This document shows positions 34,672-45,800 of a DNA stretch of 64,000 nucleotides, in pieces. The DNA comes from Euryodendron excelsum. Lineage: Eukaryota; Streptophyta; Magnoliopsida; Ericales; Pentaphylacaceae. The notes beneath the pieces are model-generated. The model did not search any database and was not told where the DNA came from. It saw only the letters and a program-made list of their open reading frames with translations. The translations under genes and the position numbers were made by a program. The first letter of the stretch is position 1. Every line of letters begins with the position of its first letter. The DNA lies in NCBI GenBank assembly GCA_033060915.1, contig CM065384.1:11702001-11766000 (forward strand). Direction: 5' to 3'.

Positions 34672-35307
34672 CAGAGCTATCAACTTTCGGCCACAAAGTC
34701 AATTTTCACAAAAGACGAAAGTGCTACAGTAATTTCACAAAAAGACAAAAGTGCTTCAGTAAAATTGACTTTTTACTATTATGCAAAAACAAATCTACTG
34801 TCAGTGGATCTACAGTAACAGGACATGTGAATCAATAGTACCAAGTTTTCTCTATTTATACCCTGTCTCTCCATGTTTTGAGGCAGGCCAATTCTAAAGT
34901 CAAGACTCTCTCTCTCTCTCTCTCTCTCTAAAATTCTCTTGTACTGAATCTCTGTATTTATTTTTGAAGTTCAAGATCTCTAGTAGCTCAGCTCTCCTGG
35001 TAATCTTCCAATCTTTTTAATATTTATGTTTTATGTTTTCGATTTTCAATTGTAATCTTAATTTATCCAAGTCACGTCTGGTTTAGTTATCCCTCTGGGA
35101 TGTTCCTATAAGACGTTGACACTTTCAATATAACTGTTTCTTTTTCTTCTACTTCTTAATTACTTTGATAAATTCCAGTTATCTGGTCCATTCCAGTTAT
35201 CTGGTCATTTTCCAGTTATCTGGTCATTTCCAGTTATTTGGTCCTTTTGTTCTTCCTTTAATTTATTTTCATTACTATTTCCTGGGTTAGAATGGTTGTA
35301 CCACTGC
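34672..35307 (+). promoter_or_regulatory. Viral intergenic region with TATA box and repeats
   Basis: Non-coding. A ~29-bp direct repeat (ACAAAAGACGAAAGTGCTAC and its variant) lies at 34707-34735 and 34736-34766. A TATA-like TATTTATA is at 34853-34860, followed by CCCTGTCTCTCC, in the position of a pregenomic RNA promoter. A (CT)n run is at ~34903-34928. About four copies of TTCCAGTTATCTGGTC are at 35172-35244. Confidence 0.55.
35172..35244 (+). repeat. 16-20 bp tandem repeat in viral leader
   Basis: Four near-identical copies of TTCCAGTTATCTGGTC spaced by 2-4 bases; the last has TTTGG. Each copy is itself close to an inverted repeat (CCAG...CTGG). Confidence 0.8.
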
Positions 35308-35516
35308 TAGTGGCGCCAGTTTCTAATTCCGGGTAGTTTTGCCCTTTTCCCACCAAAACTCGATTTCAAAGGCCTTTTGGACTTAATATCCATTTCCAAA
35401 CTCTAGTTTTCGTAAATTTTCAAAGTCCGTCCCTCTGACCAGCTCATGGTCAATATGGGACTCTTACTCTATCAATTTCTGTCTTTGACAAGCAAAGGTA
35501 GAAATAGAGGGGCAGC
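35308..35516 (+). mobile_element. 3' end of element B interior with polypurine tract
   Basis: Resumes element B after the viral insert at TAGTGGCGCC and runs into the 3' LTR. The purine-rich GAAATAGAGGGGCA at 35501-35514, two bases before the LTR, fits the polypurine tract that primes plus-strand DNA in Tat/Ogre elements. On the minus strand this is the far-upstream region of the antisense gene. No coding frame is seen. Confidence 0.7.
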
Positions 35517-38500
35517 TGTAAGCACCCCATTTTTGCCAACTCGGCAGTCTCCAATCCATCCAGACTTGTATTCAAGTCAATATGGATGCATTCTAAGTTT
35601 AAATCAATTTTTCAGATATAATCTCGTTAATCGATTGCTTCGCGGGCCCATTAGGCCCAATAGAGGCAAAATGACCAAAGTGCCCTTGGGGCATTGTTCG
35701 GTCCAATTCCAATGGGCATGTCTTTTTAAAGACGGTAAGTCCCCGTTTTAATCTCAAATCCAATTTCAAGACCAATTCCAATTCCAATTCCAATTAAATA
35801 CGGCATGCCTTTGGAGAAAGTTAATTTCTCAAGGTGGTAAGTCCATCCTGTCCAGCACGTTTTCGAAGAAAAATTTTCAGAACGGTAAGTCCCTTCAAAC
35901 CCGTCTACCGAGACGAGACCCCAAGTCCCTGAGATGGTAGAACGGTCCACCTTTAGCACTTGCTAACCCGCCAATAAAGAATGTCCGTTTTAGCACGCCT
36001 TTCAAAAAAGTTGATTTCTCAGGCGATAAGTCTACCTAGCAGCTTCCCGAGATCAGGCAGTCTCTGGAATGATCTAGAACCGTTAGAGTAGCGGAAGTAC
36101 TTGTAAACATCGCAACCGTCAGAGTGGCGGAAATACTCGTAAACAGGTCGACATTAGGAATTGCCAATAAACCCCTATGTCACGGGACCACCGTCAGAAT
36201 GACAAAAACACTCAAAACCCAAGTCAACACTAGTGCCTGCAAGCCCACTTCGGTGAAAAATAACCAAACTACCCCTAAGGCCATTTTCGGCACGTTTCTT
36301 GAGAAAGTACCTAAGTCCTCAGGATGGTAAGTTCACCCTTCTAGGATTATCCCAAAGACGATCCAGCATATTTAATTGCCTTCCAGTCGGTTTCAGGCCA
36401 ATTCCGAGACCCTCTGGTCAAAATGACCGTTTTGCCCTTAGTGGGCCAGCCACTTCTTCCAACTACACCGGCTCTAGGTATCAAACCGGTAACCTCCTAG
36501 AACATTCTAGCTAATGTTTCCAAGCCTTGAGTCTTCTTCTGGGATATTCCAAGTCCATACTGGTAGTTTTTGGCCCGAATTACCGTTTTGCCCCTAATAG
36601 CCCCGGTCAACCCTTCCGACACCTCCTAACATTAATTTTCAAGTCTATTACACCAGAGATACTATTCTAAGGATTCCTGTCCTTTTTCGGCCCTCCAGGC
36701 CATTCTCGATCCTTTAAATCATTCTCGGACCTTCCGGAGTTACTCCTAGTGAAGCCATGCTAAAAATTGCACGGTAGTCACTAGTACAGGCGTCCAAATC
36801 TTTTGAAGATACGTTGCTTGCAGACCTTAAAATTTTCCTAAGTGGTTGGTGCCACTAGTAGTGGTGCAAAGCCAAAATTTGGCCTGGTGCCACTCCTAGT
36901 TGAGCCAGTAGGATTTTTAGCTTGGCGCCACTGCATCAGGTGCCAGTTCAGTCTTCTTTCTATAAATACAGAGCCTCCTCCAGTGTGAAAGGGGTCTGCA
37001 AATTGAGTCCAAAAACCCTGCTCTTCGATATACAGAGCTCGAAGTCCTTCCAAACCCTAGTACCCATTAGGTTCTTCAAACCCTAGCCTCCATATACAAA
37101 CCTTAGCCTCTACACACTTAACCCTAGCATACATACACTCATATACACCCATGTACTAGCCTCCAAAGCCTCCATTGAAGACTTGAAGTGCTGCAATTTG
37201 GAAGCTCTCGGAGACCGAAATAAAATAAAGCAAAGCAAGCAAGCAAAACAAATAAGATACAAGGTAGGCTTTCTATTTATGTTTACGCAATTCCCCCTTC
37301 TCTTTTCTCTCTCCTAACTCACTTGGGTTTTCTTCTATTTAATTCCCATCTTCTACCCCCCTTTCTTGCATGCTTGAAACAAGGGACTTCCCGGTTCATG
37401 TGTAGGATTAGGCTATTGAAAGTTACCGTGTCGGGGGCTTTCTCTTAGTTTAACCGAAGACCACGTGGGTTCGACCCCCTTGATTATGTGGTGAAGCTTT
37501 TAACCTTGTATGTTCACGACCCAACTTGCATTATGCATATCATGAATCATGCATCTCTCCAAAAATTGTATTCAAACTTGTTTTCAAAACTTGCATCGAA
37601 AATCGTTTTCAAAACTTGCATTAAATCTTTTTTTTCCAAACTTTTTTTCAAAATCACAATACTAAGATGATTCTAGCTTTTTCATGATTAGGGTTGCTTT
37701 AGGAAAGTGTTACATTTAAAGTGACCAATATGGTTCATATTTTCAAATCCTTATCATTTTCAAAATCACAATCGTAGAATGGTTCTAATCTTCTTATGGT
37801 TAGAATTGTTTTAGGAAAGTGATATATTTTTAAAGGTTTTTTGCAAAAGTTCACATTCAAATCCCTTTCCAAATTACTTTTCAAACTTACTTTTTATGAC
37901 CTCTTTTTAAATCCTCTCCAAAATCTTATTTCACATCTACTTTCTAAAACCTCTTTTTCAATATACTTTCTAAAAACTCTCTCCAATCTCCTTTTCAAAA
38001 TTGCTTCCTAAAAATTGTTTTCTAAAAATTTCCTTCAAAAACTTACTTTCCTAAAAACTTTTTTCAAATTCCTCTGCAAAAGCTCTTTCGAAAAATTCAC
38101 TTTCTAAAAACATCCTTCAAATTTCCTTCGTAGAATCTTCCTCTCCCAAAAGTTTTACTTTTCAAAAACTTTTTTCCTTGAAGCCCAAGTCTAGCTTGAG
38201 AGCCATGGTTAGGAAACCCTAGTCTTCTCTCCCAAAATATGATTTCCATTCTTTCCTCAAAACATAGGTTTCCAAAATCTCCTTTTTTACATCAAAATCA
38301 TAAATTTTCAAAACCTATTTTCTATATCAAACTGTAGCCTTTCAAATCTAGGATTTCTACAACTTCACCTTCTAATTCCGTGCCAAATCCAAATTCTCAT
38401 TTAGGAAACTAGATCCAATCTCTGGTTTTTGAAAACAAAGTCAAATCACCTCACTTTAAAAATAAAGTTCAATCTTTTGTTTTAGGAAATTGGAATCTCA

Positions 38501-40021
38501 ATATTTCCTAATCCCAACCTTTCATAATTCCAATCCTTCCTAATCTAAATCTTTCCTAATCCAATCCTTCCTAATTTCATACCTTCCTAAGCCTTAAGTT
38601 TTCAAAACTTAAACTTTCAAACATTTCCTTAAACTTTAAGCTTCTTAATCTTTCTAAACCCAAACTTTTCCTCATTCCATACCTTTCCAAATTTCAACTT
38701 TCCAAATTCTAAATTTTCAAATCTTTCTTAAATTCAAACCTTTCCAAAATTCTAAACTTTCTTAAATCAAACTTTTCCTAATTCAAATCTTTCCAAAAAT
38801 CAACTCTTTCTTAAAAAGGAAACTTTCCTGTTTCAAAACATTCCAATTTCAAAACTTTCCAATTTTAATTCTTTCATAATTTGGAATTTTCCTAAAATGA
38901 GAGCTTTCCTATTTTAAAACTTTCCTAATTCGAAGATTTCCTAAATCCAATCTTTCTTAAATTCCAACTTCTCTAATCTTCCAAGTCCAACATTTGAGTC
39001 AAATCTTTTCTAAATCCCTTCCAAGTCAAGTCAAATCTTTCTTAAACCTCAAATCTTTTCTTAAGTCCCATCTTTTCTAAGTCTAGATTTTCTAAAACCA
39101 AGCTTTCCAAAACTAATCTTTCAATCTTCAAATCCAAGTTCCAAATCAAACTCTTTTTCAAAACAAACTTTTGTTTCCTATTGGACTCTTGTCCGAACTA
39201 CGACTAACCTGATTCCCAAAAAGGGATACACAGGCAACCCTCATGGATGCGGTCATAACTTTTTTCAAATTTCTAATTCCATAATCTTTTTCAAACTTCC
39301 AATTCCATAACTTTCTTTCAAACTTTCAATTCCATAACTATTTTCAAACTTCCAATTCCATAATCTTTTCCAAGTTTCCAAATCCAAAAATCTATTTTCA
39401 AATTGCTATTTCCAAATCTTTCTTTCAAACTCAAATCATGTTCATTACAAATCTATTTTCAAAAACTAAAGTCTTTTCTTGCACTTGCATATCATGCATC
39501 ATATCAAACTTCTTTTCATAGTTCTTTTTTGAAGTGGATTGTTTTAGACATATATTAATCGAAGATTCTGAATGAGTGAACCTAGGGTGAATAGACATGT
39601 AGGTACCATAAGGGTAGGGTAGGGTGATGGCTTAGTGCGTCTTCCTTACACGTAACCAACCTCTGACCCTATATCACTGTTTTCAAAGACCAAAAGGATT
39701 TATTTTCAAAAAAGGGTTTAAATTTTTCCAAAGGTTGCCAAACAACCCCTTTTTTTAAAATCCCTCTCTTAAGGAAGTTTTCCAAAACTTTTTTCAAAAA
39801 CCCTAAGTGCGATCTTCGGATTGTGTTTAGTTTTTAGGTGACCTAACTCACCTTAATCAAGTTAGGTGGCGACTCCAAATTGTTTTCTAAAAGCCATTAA
39901 TCAAATCAATTTTCAATTCAAACCTAGTCACACTCGTTGTTCTGGGAGGATGAGTTCTAACGAGAGAGCACTGTGTTTTTCTCGCTTGCCTTTTTCGGGT
40001 GCGAAAAATCGGGGCACGACA
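35517..40021 (+). mobile_element. 3' LTR of element B (4505 bp)
   Basis: Begins TGTAAGCACCCC after the polypurine tract and ends GGGGCACGACA at 40021. It carries the repeated U3 modules, TATA box at 36961, telo-boxes at ~37013-37125, donor-like site at 37264, G-poor domain and hairpin block 39181-39259. What follows is element A's interior, not a PBS, so this is the right end of B. Confidence 0.88.
36961..36968 (+). promoter_or_regulatory. LTR TATA box (element B 3' LTR)
   Basis: TATAAATA in TCTATAAATACAGAG, at the same position as in the 5' LTR. Used from here it would drive read-out into element A's remaining interior. Confidence 0.7.
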
Positions 40022-40508
40022 GCAGTCAAAAGGTTGAGAAAGGTATGAAGTGCTATCATCCAGTTAAGGTAAGGTCGCACCGAAAGAGCGATCAGACCCC
40101 TTGATAAGGAAGTAGTGGCCATTTCAATGATGTATAATTTGACGGCGCACCATTCATTGTATTAATTGTTACATCCCTAACATGTACATGTATTTCTATA
40201 AAAATTTTGGCATGAGCTTTGCATATATAGGACATAGCTTCCTGTAGAAACAGAAGTCACCAATAATAGTTTAATATCATCCCATGCAATAAATATATAC
40301 CGTCATCATTATCCCCGTACATGCATCTGTTCATATACCTAACTGTGTAAATATCTTTGCATATTCATGCATCAATACATACATCTAGCTGTCTAGAATC
40401 ATAAACTTCCACCCTATGTAAAATTTACAAGAATAAACTGTTTAACAATGAATACTTGTCCAGGATAGAATATAGGAAAAAGCTGAGCCCTATATCAAGG
40501 AGCACTCG
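40022..40508 (+). mobile_element. Element A interior resumes after element B
   Basis: Starts with the right target duplication GCAGT, then CAAAAGGTTGAGAAAGG, homologous to 24280 onward. It includes GACATAGCTTCCTGTAGAAACAG, the conserved 3' flank of the antisense gene. No gene on plus. Confidence 0.8.
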
Positions 40509-41700
40509 TCAAAGGTCGAAGTCAACATCCAGATTAAAATGGCCAAAACTTGGATCAAGAGGAGGCAAATAGCTACTGGAAGCACCAACATCCTACAAAA
40601 AAAGAAGAGTTTTGAATAAGCAAAAGTGGATGAAAATTATGGAGCAGAAAGAAAAAGGAAAAGGATAATATACCCCGCCACCGCCCATTTGAGCCAATCA
40701 CGTCGTCAAGGAAGCTACCTCCGCCTGGAAATGATCCCTCTCCATTTGGAATTGGTCCATCTCCATCTGGTACCAGTCCCTCTGGTCCCTCACAGCAGCA
40801 AACTCAGCCTGGGGCACGTATCCTCCAGCTCGGTGCCACAAGTCAACAACCTCCTGGCCAACAGTGTACCCACAAACTACTACCTCAAACCGAATGAAGG
40901 CACCCACAGAATGAGCCTCAAAGTGTGCGGCATAGTCTGTATCCGGAAGAAGCAGGAAACTGGCACCCAGCTGGCGCTCCTGATAAGGAATAAGAACTCC
41001 ATCCACCAAGGCTCCAAACATGTACTCCAGTGGATCTCCTATTGACCTAAAGTCCTTATGAAATTGGTACAAATGTCGATCTCCTAGGTAGGACTCCCAA
41101 GAATTATCGCTGAGAAAAGAAGCCCTCGACAGGGACAACGGGACCAAGTACCGTACCGTCTCATAATGAACTGACCCAATAAAGGGCCGCCAAGTCACGT
41201 CCTTCACCTTGATCAACTCCAGGTTCGCTCGTAGCGTCACGAAATCAATGATCTCCGATCGCTAGGCTACCCGGTCACGAGCCCACCTTAAAGCACGAGG
41301 ATAAAGGTCATCCTTAATAACCGCGGGGCAACGAATTGGCAGGTACTTATAGCTCCACCAGATAAGAAAAGGCCAGAAGCCAGTCATGTTGCCCCAACGA
41401 GAGGAAGTCTGGACCCGCATCGATCGAAGGAAGTAGCTAAAGGAGAAGGACCCCCAATCCAGCTCAGGCAAGGCCCCAAGATTAGTTACTATGCTCACCA
41501 ACAGAAAAGGCACGAATAACTTGTTGTTATAGAAGCAGCTGAAGATAATATACAAAACAAGTTGCTACCACATGATGTCTCGCCGGGTAGGTGGTGGCTC
41601 AACAGTAAAGGTACTGTCATCCCGACTGAGCCAAGAGACTAGGAAGGCAGAACGTTCAAGAGAGGGTAAGTCTAGCAAAATGCACGCATTAGCTCTACTA
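40509..41700 (-). pseudogene. Antisense spliced gene of element A, 5'-truncated
   Basis: Homologue of the antisense gene of B, on the minus strand. Exon 2 is kept from 41700 (truncated start) to 40674, donor GGG|GTATAT. Intron 2 is 40673-40593 (81 bp), ending TTTTGTAG. Exon 3 is 40592-40509, 27 codons plus TGA, ending DVDFDL. Exon 2 stays in one frame over ~1 kb with only three stops: 41565-41567, 41262-41264 and 40698-40700. Recognisable pieces are RALRWARDRVA, DVTWRPFIGSVHYETVRYLV and EVVDLWHRAGGYVP. The end is a heptad-like QMEMDQFQMERDHFQ stretch. The plant-mobile-domain-like N-terminal part and exon 1 are lost at ~41700. Function unknown. Confidence 0.7.
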
Positions 41701-42335
41701 ATTTGAAAGGTCTTTATTTTGGACTGTAATGTGGGCTTGGTTATGGGGTACTTGAAAGGAAGGGATAAAGGCTAAAATTATTTTGCTTTTACTTGGCTTT
41801 TGAAGACCTATGATTACCTTAGACATCTAGAATCCCCCCTTTTGTTTCCTTTGCTAGATCTTGTCTCTCTTTTTTTTTACTGATCCCAGATCTATTATTT
41901 TTGCACCATGGTGTTCTAATAGATTTTCACCAAGTCAGCAGTTTTTGTATCTTGCCATGCCTCCACCTTTTTACCTATAATGTCTTTTTGAGTTTTCACT
42001 GTGTCCTCGAGTTCATGCTATTTATGATTTTTTTCCTACCATTCCTTTGAAAGTCCATATTCTCTCTATTGTAGCGTTGACTTTCATACTTTAAGCATTG
42101 AAGAGTTTGAGATTTTCTTCTTTATTTCTCTCTTAGGCACTCCTTACATCTATATTTGCTCCTTATTTCCTTTTTCCTATTTACCCTATCTTGACCCATT
42201 GTGGGCAATGATCACTAGGTTGGGTTTTTTTTAAGAAAAGTAATTGGCTTAACTGGGTTTTGTAAGGGGATGCTTTTAATTGTATGGTAGAGGAATTAAG
42301 GGCCTTTATTCATTTCAATAATTGCTATCATTGCT
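41701..42335 (-). mobile_element. Inverted post-gag fragment of a related element
   Basis: Read on the minus strand, it matches the post-gag region at ~9240-9985: CCCAACCTAG..GATCA..GCCCACAATGG and AGCCTTTATCCCTTCC followed by CCCACATTACAGTCC. It is more diverged than the A/B/K copies. It abuts element A's truncated antisense gene on the left and LTR E on the right. Confidence 0.65.
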
Positions 42336-42808
42336 TCTAAGCTCCCCATTTTTGCCCACATTGCAATCTCTGGCCCTATCAAACTCACATTCAAACCATC
42401 ACAAATACATTCAAGTCCAAACCAAGTTTCTAAACTCAACTCAGTCAATCAATTGGTTCACGGGCCTGTCGGGCCTAATAGAGGTAAAATAACCAAAATG
42501 CCCTTATAGCATTGCTCGGTCCAATTCCAGTCAGCACGTATTCCTAAATACGGTAAGTCCCTATTTCAATCTCAAAATCAAGTTTCAATTCCAATCCAGA
42601 CAAATCAAACTTAATTTGGCATGTCTTTTGAGAGAGCTGATCCCTCAGATGGTAAGTCCATCTAGTCCGGCACATTTGCTGAGAAAATTTTTCAGAACGA
42701 TAAGTCCCTTCAAACTATCGATCGGGATGGAACCCAAATCCCTGAGATGGTAAAACGGTTCACTTCTAGCACTTGCTAGCCCGCCAATGTAAAATGTCTG
42801 TTATTCAT
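42336..42808 (+). mobile_element. LTR E, left part
   Basis: The first ~470 bases of a family LTR. The start motif is decayed (TCTAAGCTCCCC for TGTAAGCACCCC). It is interrupted at 42808 by LTR F and continues at 47385. Confidence 0.75.
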
Positions 42809-45800
42809 TGTAAGCACCCTATTTTTGCCTGTTCGGCAATCTCCAGTTCGCCCAAACTTGTATTCAAGTCGATATGGACGCATTCCAAGTTTAAATCATT
42901 TCTTCTGACATAATCCAGTCAATTGATTGCTTTGCGGGCCTGTTAGGCCCAAATAGAGGTAAAATGACCAAAATGACCTTGAGACATTGTTCGGTCCAAT
43001 TTTAGTGGGCATGTTTTTTTGAAGACAGTAAGTCCCCGTTTTTCCAATTTGAAGTCCACTTCCAATTCCAATTAAATTCAGCACGCCTTTCAAGAAAGTT
43101 AATTCCTCGAGGCGGTAAGTTCATCCTGTTTGGCATATTTTTTGAGAGAACTCTTTAGAATGGTAAGTCCCTTTAAACCCGTCGATTGGGACGAGACCCC
43201 AAGTCCTTGAGATAGTAGAACGGTCTACCTTTGGCGCTTGCTAGCCCGTCAATGAAGAAATGTCAGTTTTAACACGCCTTCTGAGAAAGTTGATGCCTCA
43301 GGTGCTAAGTCCACATAGCAGCTTCTCGAGATCGGGCAGTCTCTGGAGTAATTGCGACCCGTTAGAGTAATGGAAATACTTGTAAACATCACAACCGTCA
43401 GAGTGGAGGAAACACTCGCAAACAGGTTGATATAGGGAATTGCCAACAAATCACTATGTCATGGGACTGTCGTCAGAGTGACAAAAACACTCAAAACCCA
43501 GGTCAACACCAGTGCCTGCTAGCCCACTTTGGTGAAAAATGACCAAACTGCCCCTAGGGCCATTTTCGGCATGTTTCTCGAGAAAATACCTAAGTCCTCA
43601 GAACGGTAAGTCCACTTTTCCAAGATTGTCTTAAAGACAATCCGACATGATTATGTGCCTTCCAGTCAGTTTCTGGCCAATTCCGAGACTTTTCAATGAC
43701 AATGACTATTTTGCCCCTAGGCATCCGAGCGCCTCGGGAATCACATCGACTCTGAGTATCAAACCGGTAACCTCCCGAGAATGCTTCTTATAGTATTCCC
43801 AATCTTTCATTATCTTTTCGGATCATTTCGAGTCAGTTCCGGGAAACCTGGTGCAAAATGACCATTTCGCCCCTAGTAGGCCGGTCGCCTTTGCCAACCA
43901 CACCGGCTTTAGGTATCAAACCAATAGCCTCCTAGAACATTCTAGTTAATGTTTCCAAGTCCCGAGTCTTTTTCTGGGATATTCTGAGTCCATCCCGGTA
44001 GTTTTGCAGCTCGATTAACCGTTTTGTCCCTAATGGCCTGGTCAACCCTTTCAACAAATCCTGTTATTATTCTTTAAGTTTACTACCCCCGAGATGCTGT
44101 TCTAAGGGTTCATGTCCCTTTTCAGCCTTCCGGGTCATTCCCAGCCCTTTAAACTATTCCCGGACCTTCCGGAGTCACTCCTAGTGAAGTCAGGCTAAAA
44201 ATTGCATGGTAGTCAGTAGTACAGAAGCCCAAATCTTCTGAAGATATGTTGCTTGCCGACTTTAAACATTTCCTAAATGGCTGGCACAACTAGTAGTGGC
44301 GCCAAGCCAAAAAGCAGCCTGACGCCTCTTTTAGCGGTGCCAATGTAATCTTTTGCCTGGCGCCACTGCAACAGGCGCTAGGTCAATCCTCTCTCTATAA
44401 ACACAGAGCCCCCTCTAGCGTAAAGAGGGTCCGCAAACTCAGTCTAAAAACTCTCCTCTTCGATACACAGGGCTTTTAACCTCCCCAAACTTTAGTCTTC
44501 TTTAGGTTTTCCAAAACCCTAGCTCTCAAACACTCACATACACCCGTATACGCTCCTTCACTAGCCTCCAAAGCCTCCATTGAAGACTTAAAGTTCTGCA
44601 ACTCTAAAGTTTCCGAAGATCCAAGCAAGCTCTTGAAGATCAAGCGAAGACCGAAGCAAAACAAGAAGAACAAAGCGAATAAAACCAAGCAAATAAAAGA
44701 AGACACAAGGTAGGCTTCCTATTTACGTTTACGCAATTTCCTCCTCTCTCTTCTCTCTCTGAACCCACTTGGGTTTTCTTCTATTTTAATCCCTATCCTC
44801 TTCCCCCCTTTCTTGCATGCTTAAAACAAGGGACTTTCCGATCCATGTGTAGGATAAGGCTATTGAAAGTCACCGTGTCGGGGGCTTTCTCTTAATCTAA
44901 CTGGAGATCACGTGGGTTCGGCCCCCTTGATTATATGGTAAAGCCTTTAACCTTGTACGTTCACGACCCCAACTTGCATTGTGCATATCATGATCATGCA
45001 TCTCTCCAAAAATTATTTTCAAACTTGTTTTCAAAACTTGCGTTGAAAATTGTTTTCAAAACCTATGTTATAATCTTGTTCTTCAAAACTTATTTCTGAA
45101 ACCACAATTCTAAGGTGATTCTAGCCATTCCATGGTTAGGGTTGCATTAGGAAAGTATTACATTTAAAGTGACTAATATGGTCTATATTTTCAAACCCTT
45201 GTTGTTTTCAAAACCACAATCCTAGAATGGTTCTAACCTTCTTATAGTTAGAATCGTTTTAGAAAAGTGAGACATTTTTAGTGGCTTGCAAAAGTCTACA
45301 TTCAAATCCTTTTCAAATCTCTTTTTTAAACTTACTTCCCAAAACCCCTTTTTAAATCCTCTCCAAAACCTCTTTTAAAAATCTTTTTCAAAATATCTTT
45401 TCCCACATACTTTCTAAAAACTCCCTCCAATCTCCTTTCCAAATAGCTTCCTAAAAATTATTTTCTAAAAACTCCCTTCAAAAATCTATTTTTCAAAAAT
45501 CTCTTTCCCAAAAACTCTTTCCAAAAATCTCCTTTTCAAAAACTCCTTTCTAGGATTTTCTTTCAAAAATCTTCCTTTCCAAAAACTCACTTTCTGAAAA
45601 AACTCTTCACCTTGGAGCCCAAGTCAAGCCCTAGAGCCAACGGTTAGGAAACCCTAATTTTCTTTCCTAAAACACGATTATTTCAAAACCTAGGTTTCCA
45701 AAATCTCCTTTTTTTATATCAAAATTATAAATTTCCAAAACCTATTTCCTACATCAAATCATAGACTTCCAAATCTAGGGTTTCTAAAAACTTCACCTTC

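Larger units (their letters stand above)
27797..35307 (+). mobile_element. Endogenous caulimovirid (petuvirus/florendovirus-like)
   Basis: About 7.5 kb of viral DNA within element B, between two direct copies of TAGTGGCGCC (27787-27796 and 35308-35317). Gene order is movement protein, coat region with zinc knuckle, aspartic protease, RT, RNase H, then a second ORF and an intergenic region with a TATA box. There is no integrase. This order in one polyprotein followed by ORF2 fits Petuvirus/Florendovirus rather than a Ty3/gypsy element. Breaks are numerous: three or more frameshifts and many stops in ORF1, several stops in ORF2. It looks non-functional. Confidence 0.8.
10111..40021 (+). mobile_element. 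Element B: complete LTR element inserted into element A
   Basis: It is bounded by two LTRs in the same orientation that share copy-specific variants (for example ATGGTTCATATTTTCAAATC in both). A PBS follows the first LTR and a polypurine tract precedes the second. Element A's interior stops at AATCAGAG+GTAAT before it and resumes GCAGT+CAAAAGG after it, matching the uninterrupted sequence near 24,275. The 5-bp duplications GTAAT/GCAGT differ by two transitions. Removing the solo LTR (17023-21662) and viral insert (~27797-35307) leaves ~17.8 kb. It carries gag and an antisense gene but no pol. Confidence 0.85.

Noticed and set aside
34900..34930. (CT)n run as an independent element
   Set aside because: Ordinary microsatellite in the viral intergenic region.
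41262..41555. The 41262-41555 minus frame as a separate small gene
   Set aside because: It is one piece of the antisense gene's exon 2, in the same frame as 40698-41240 and separated only by a stop codon.
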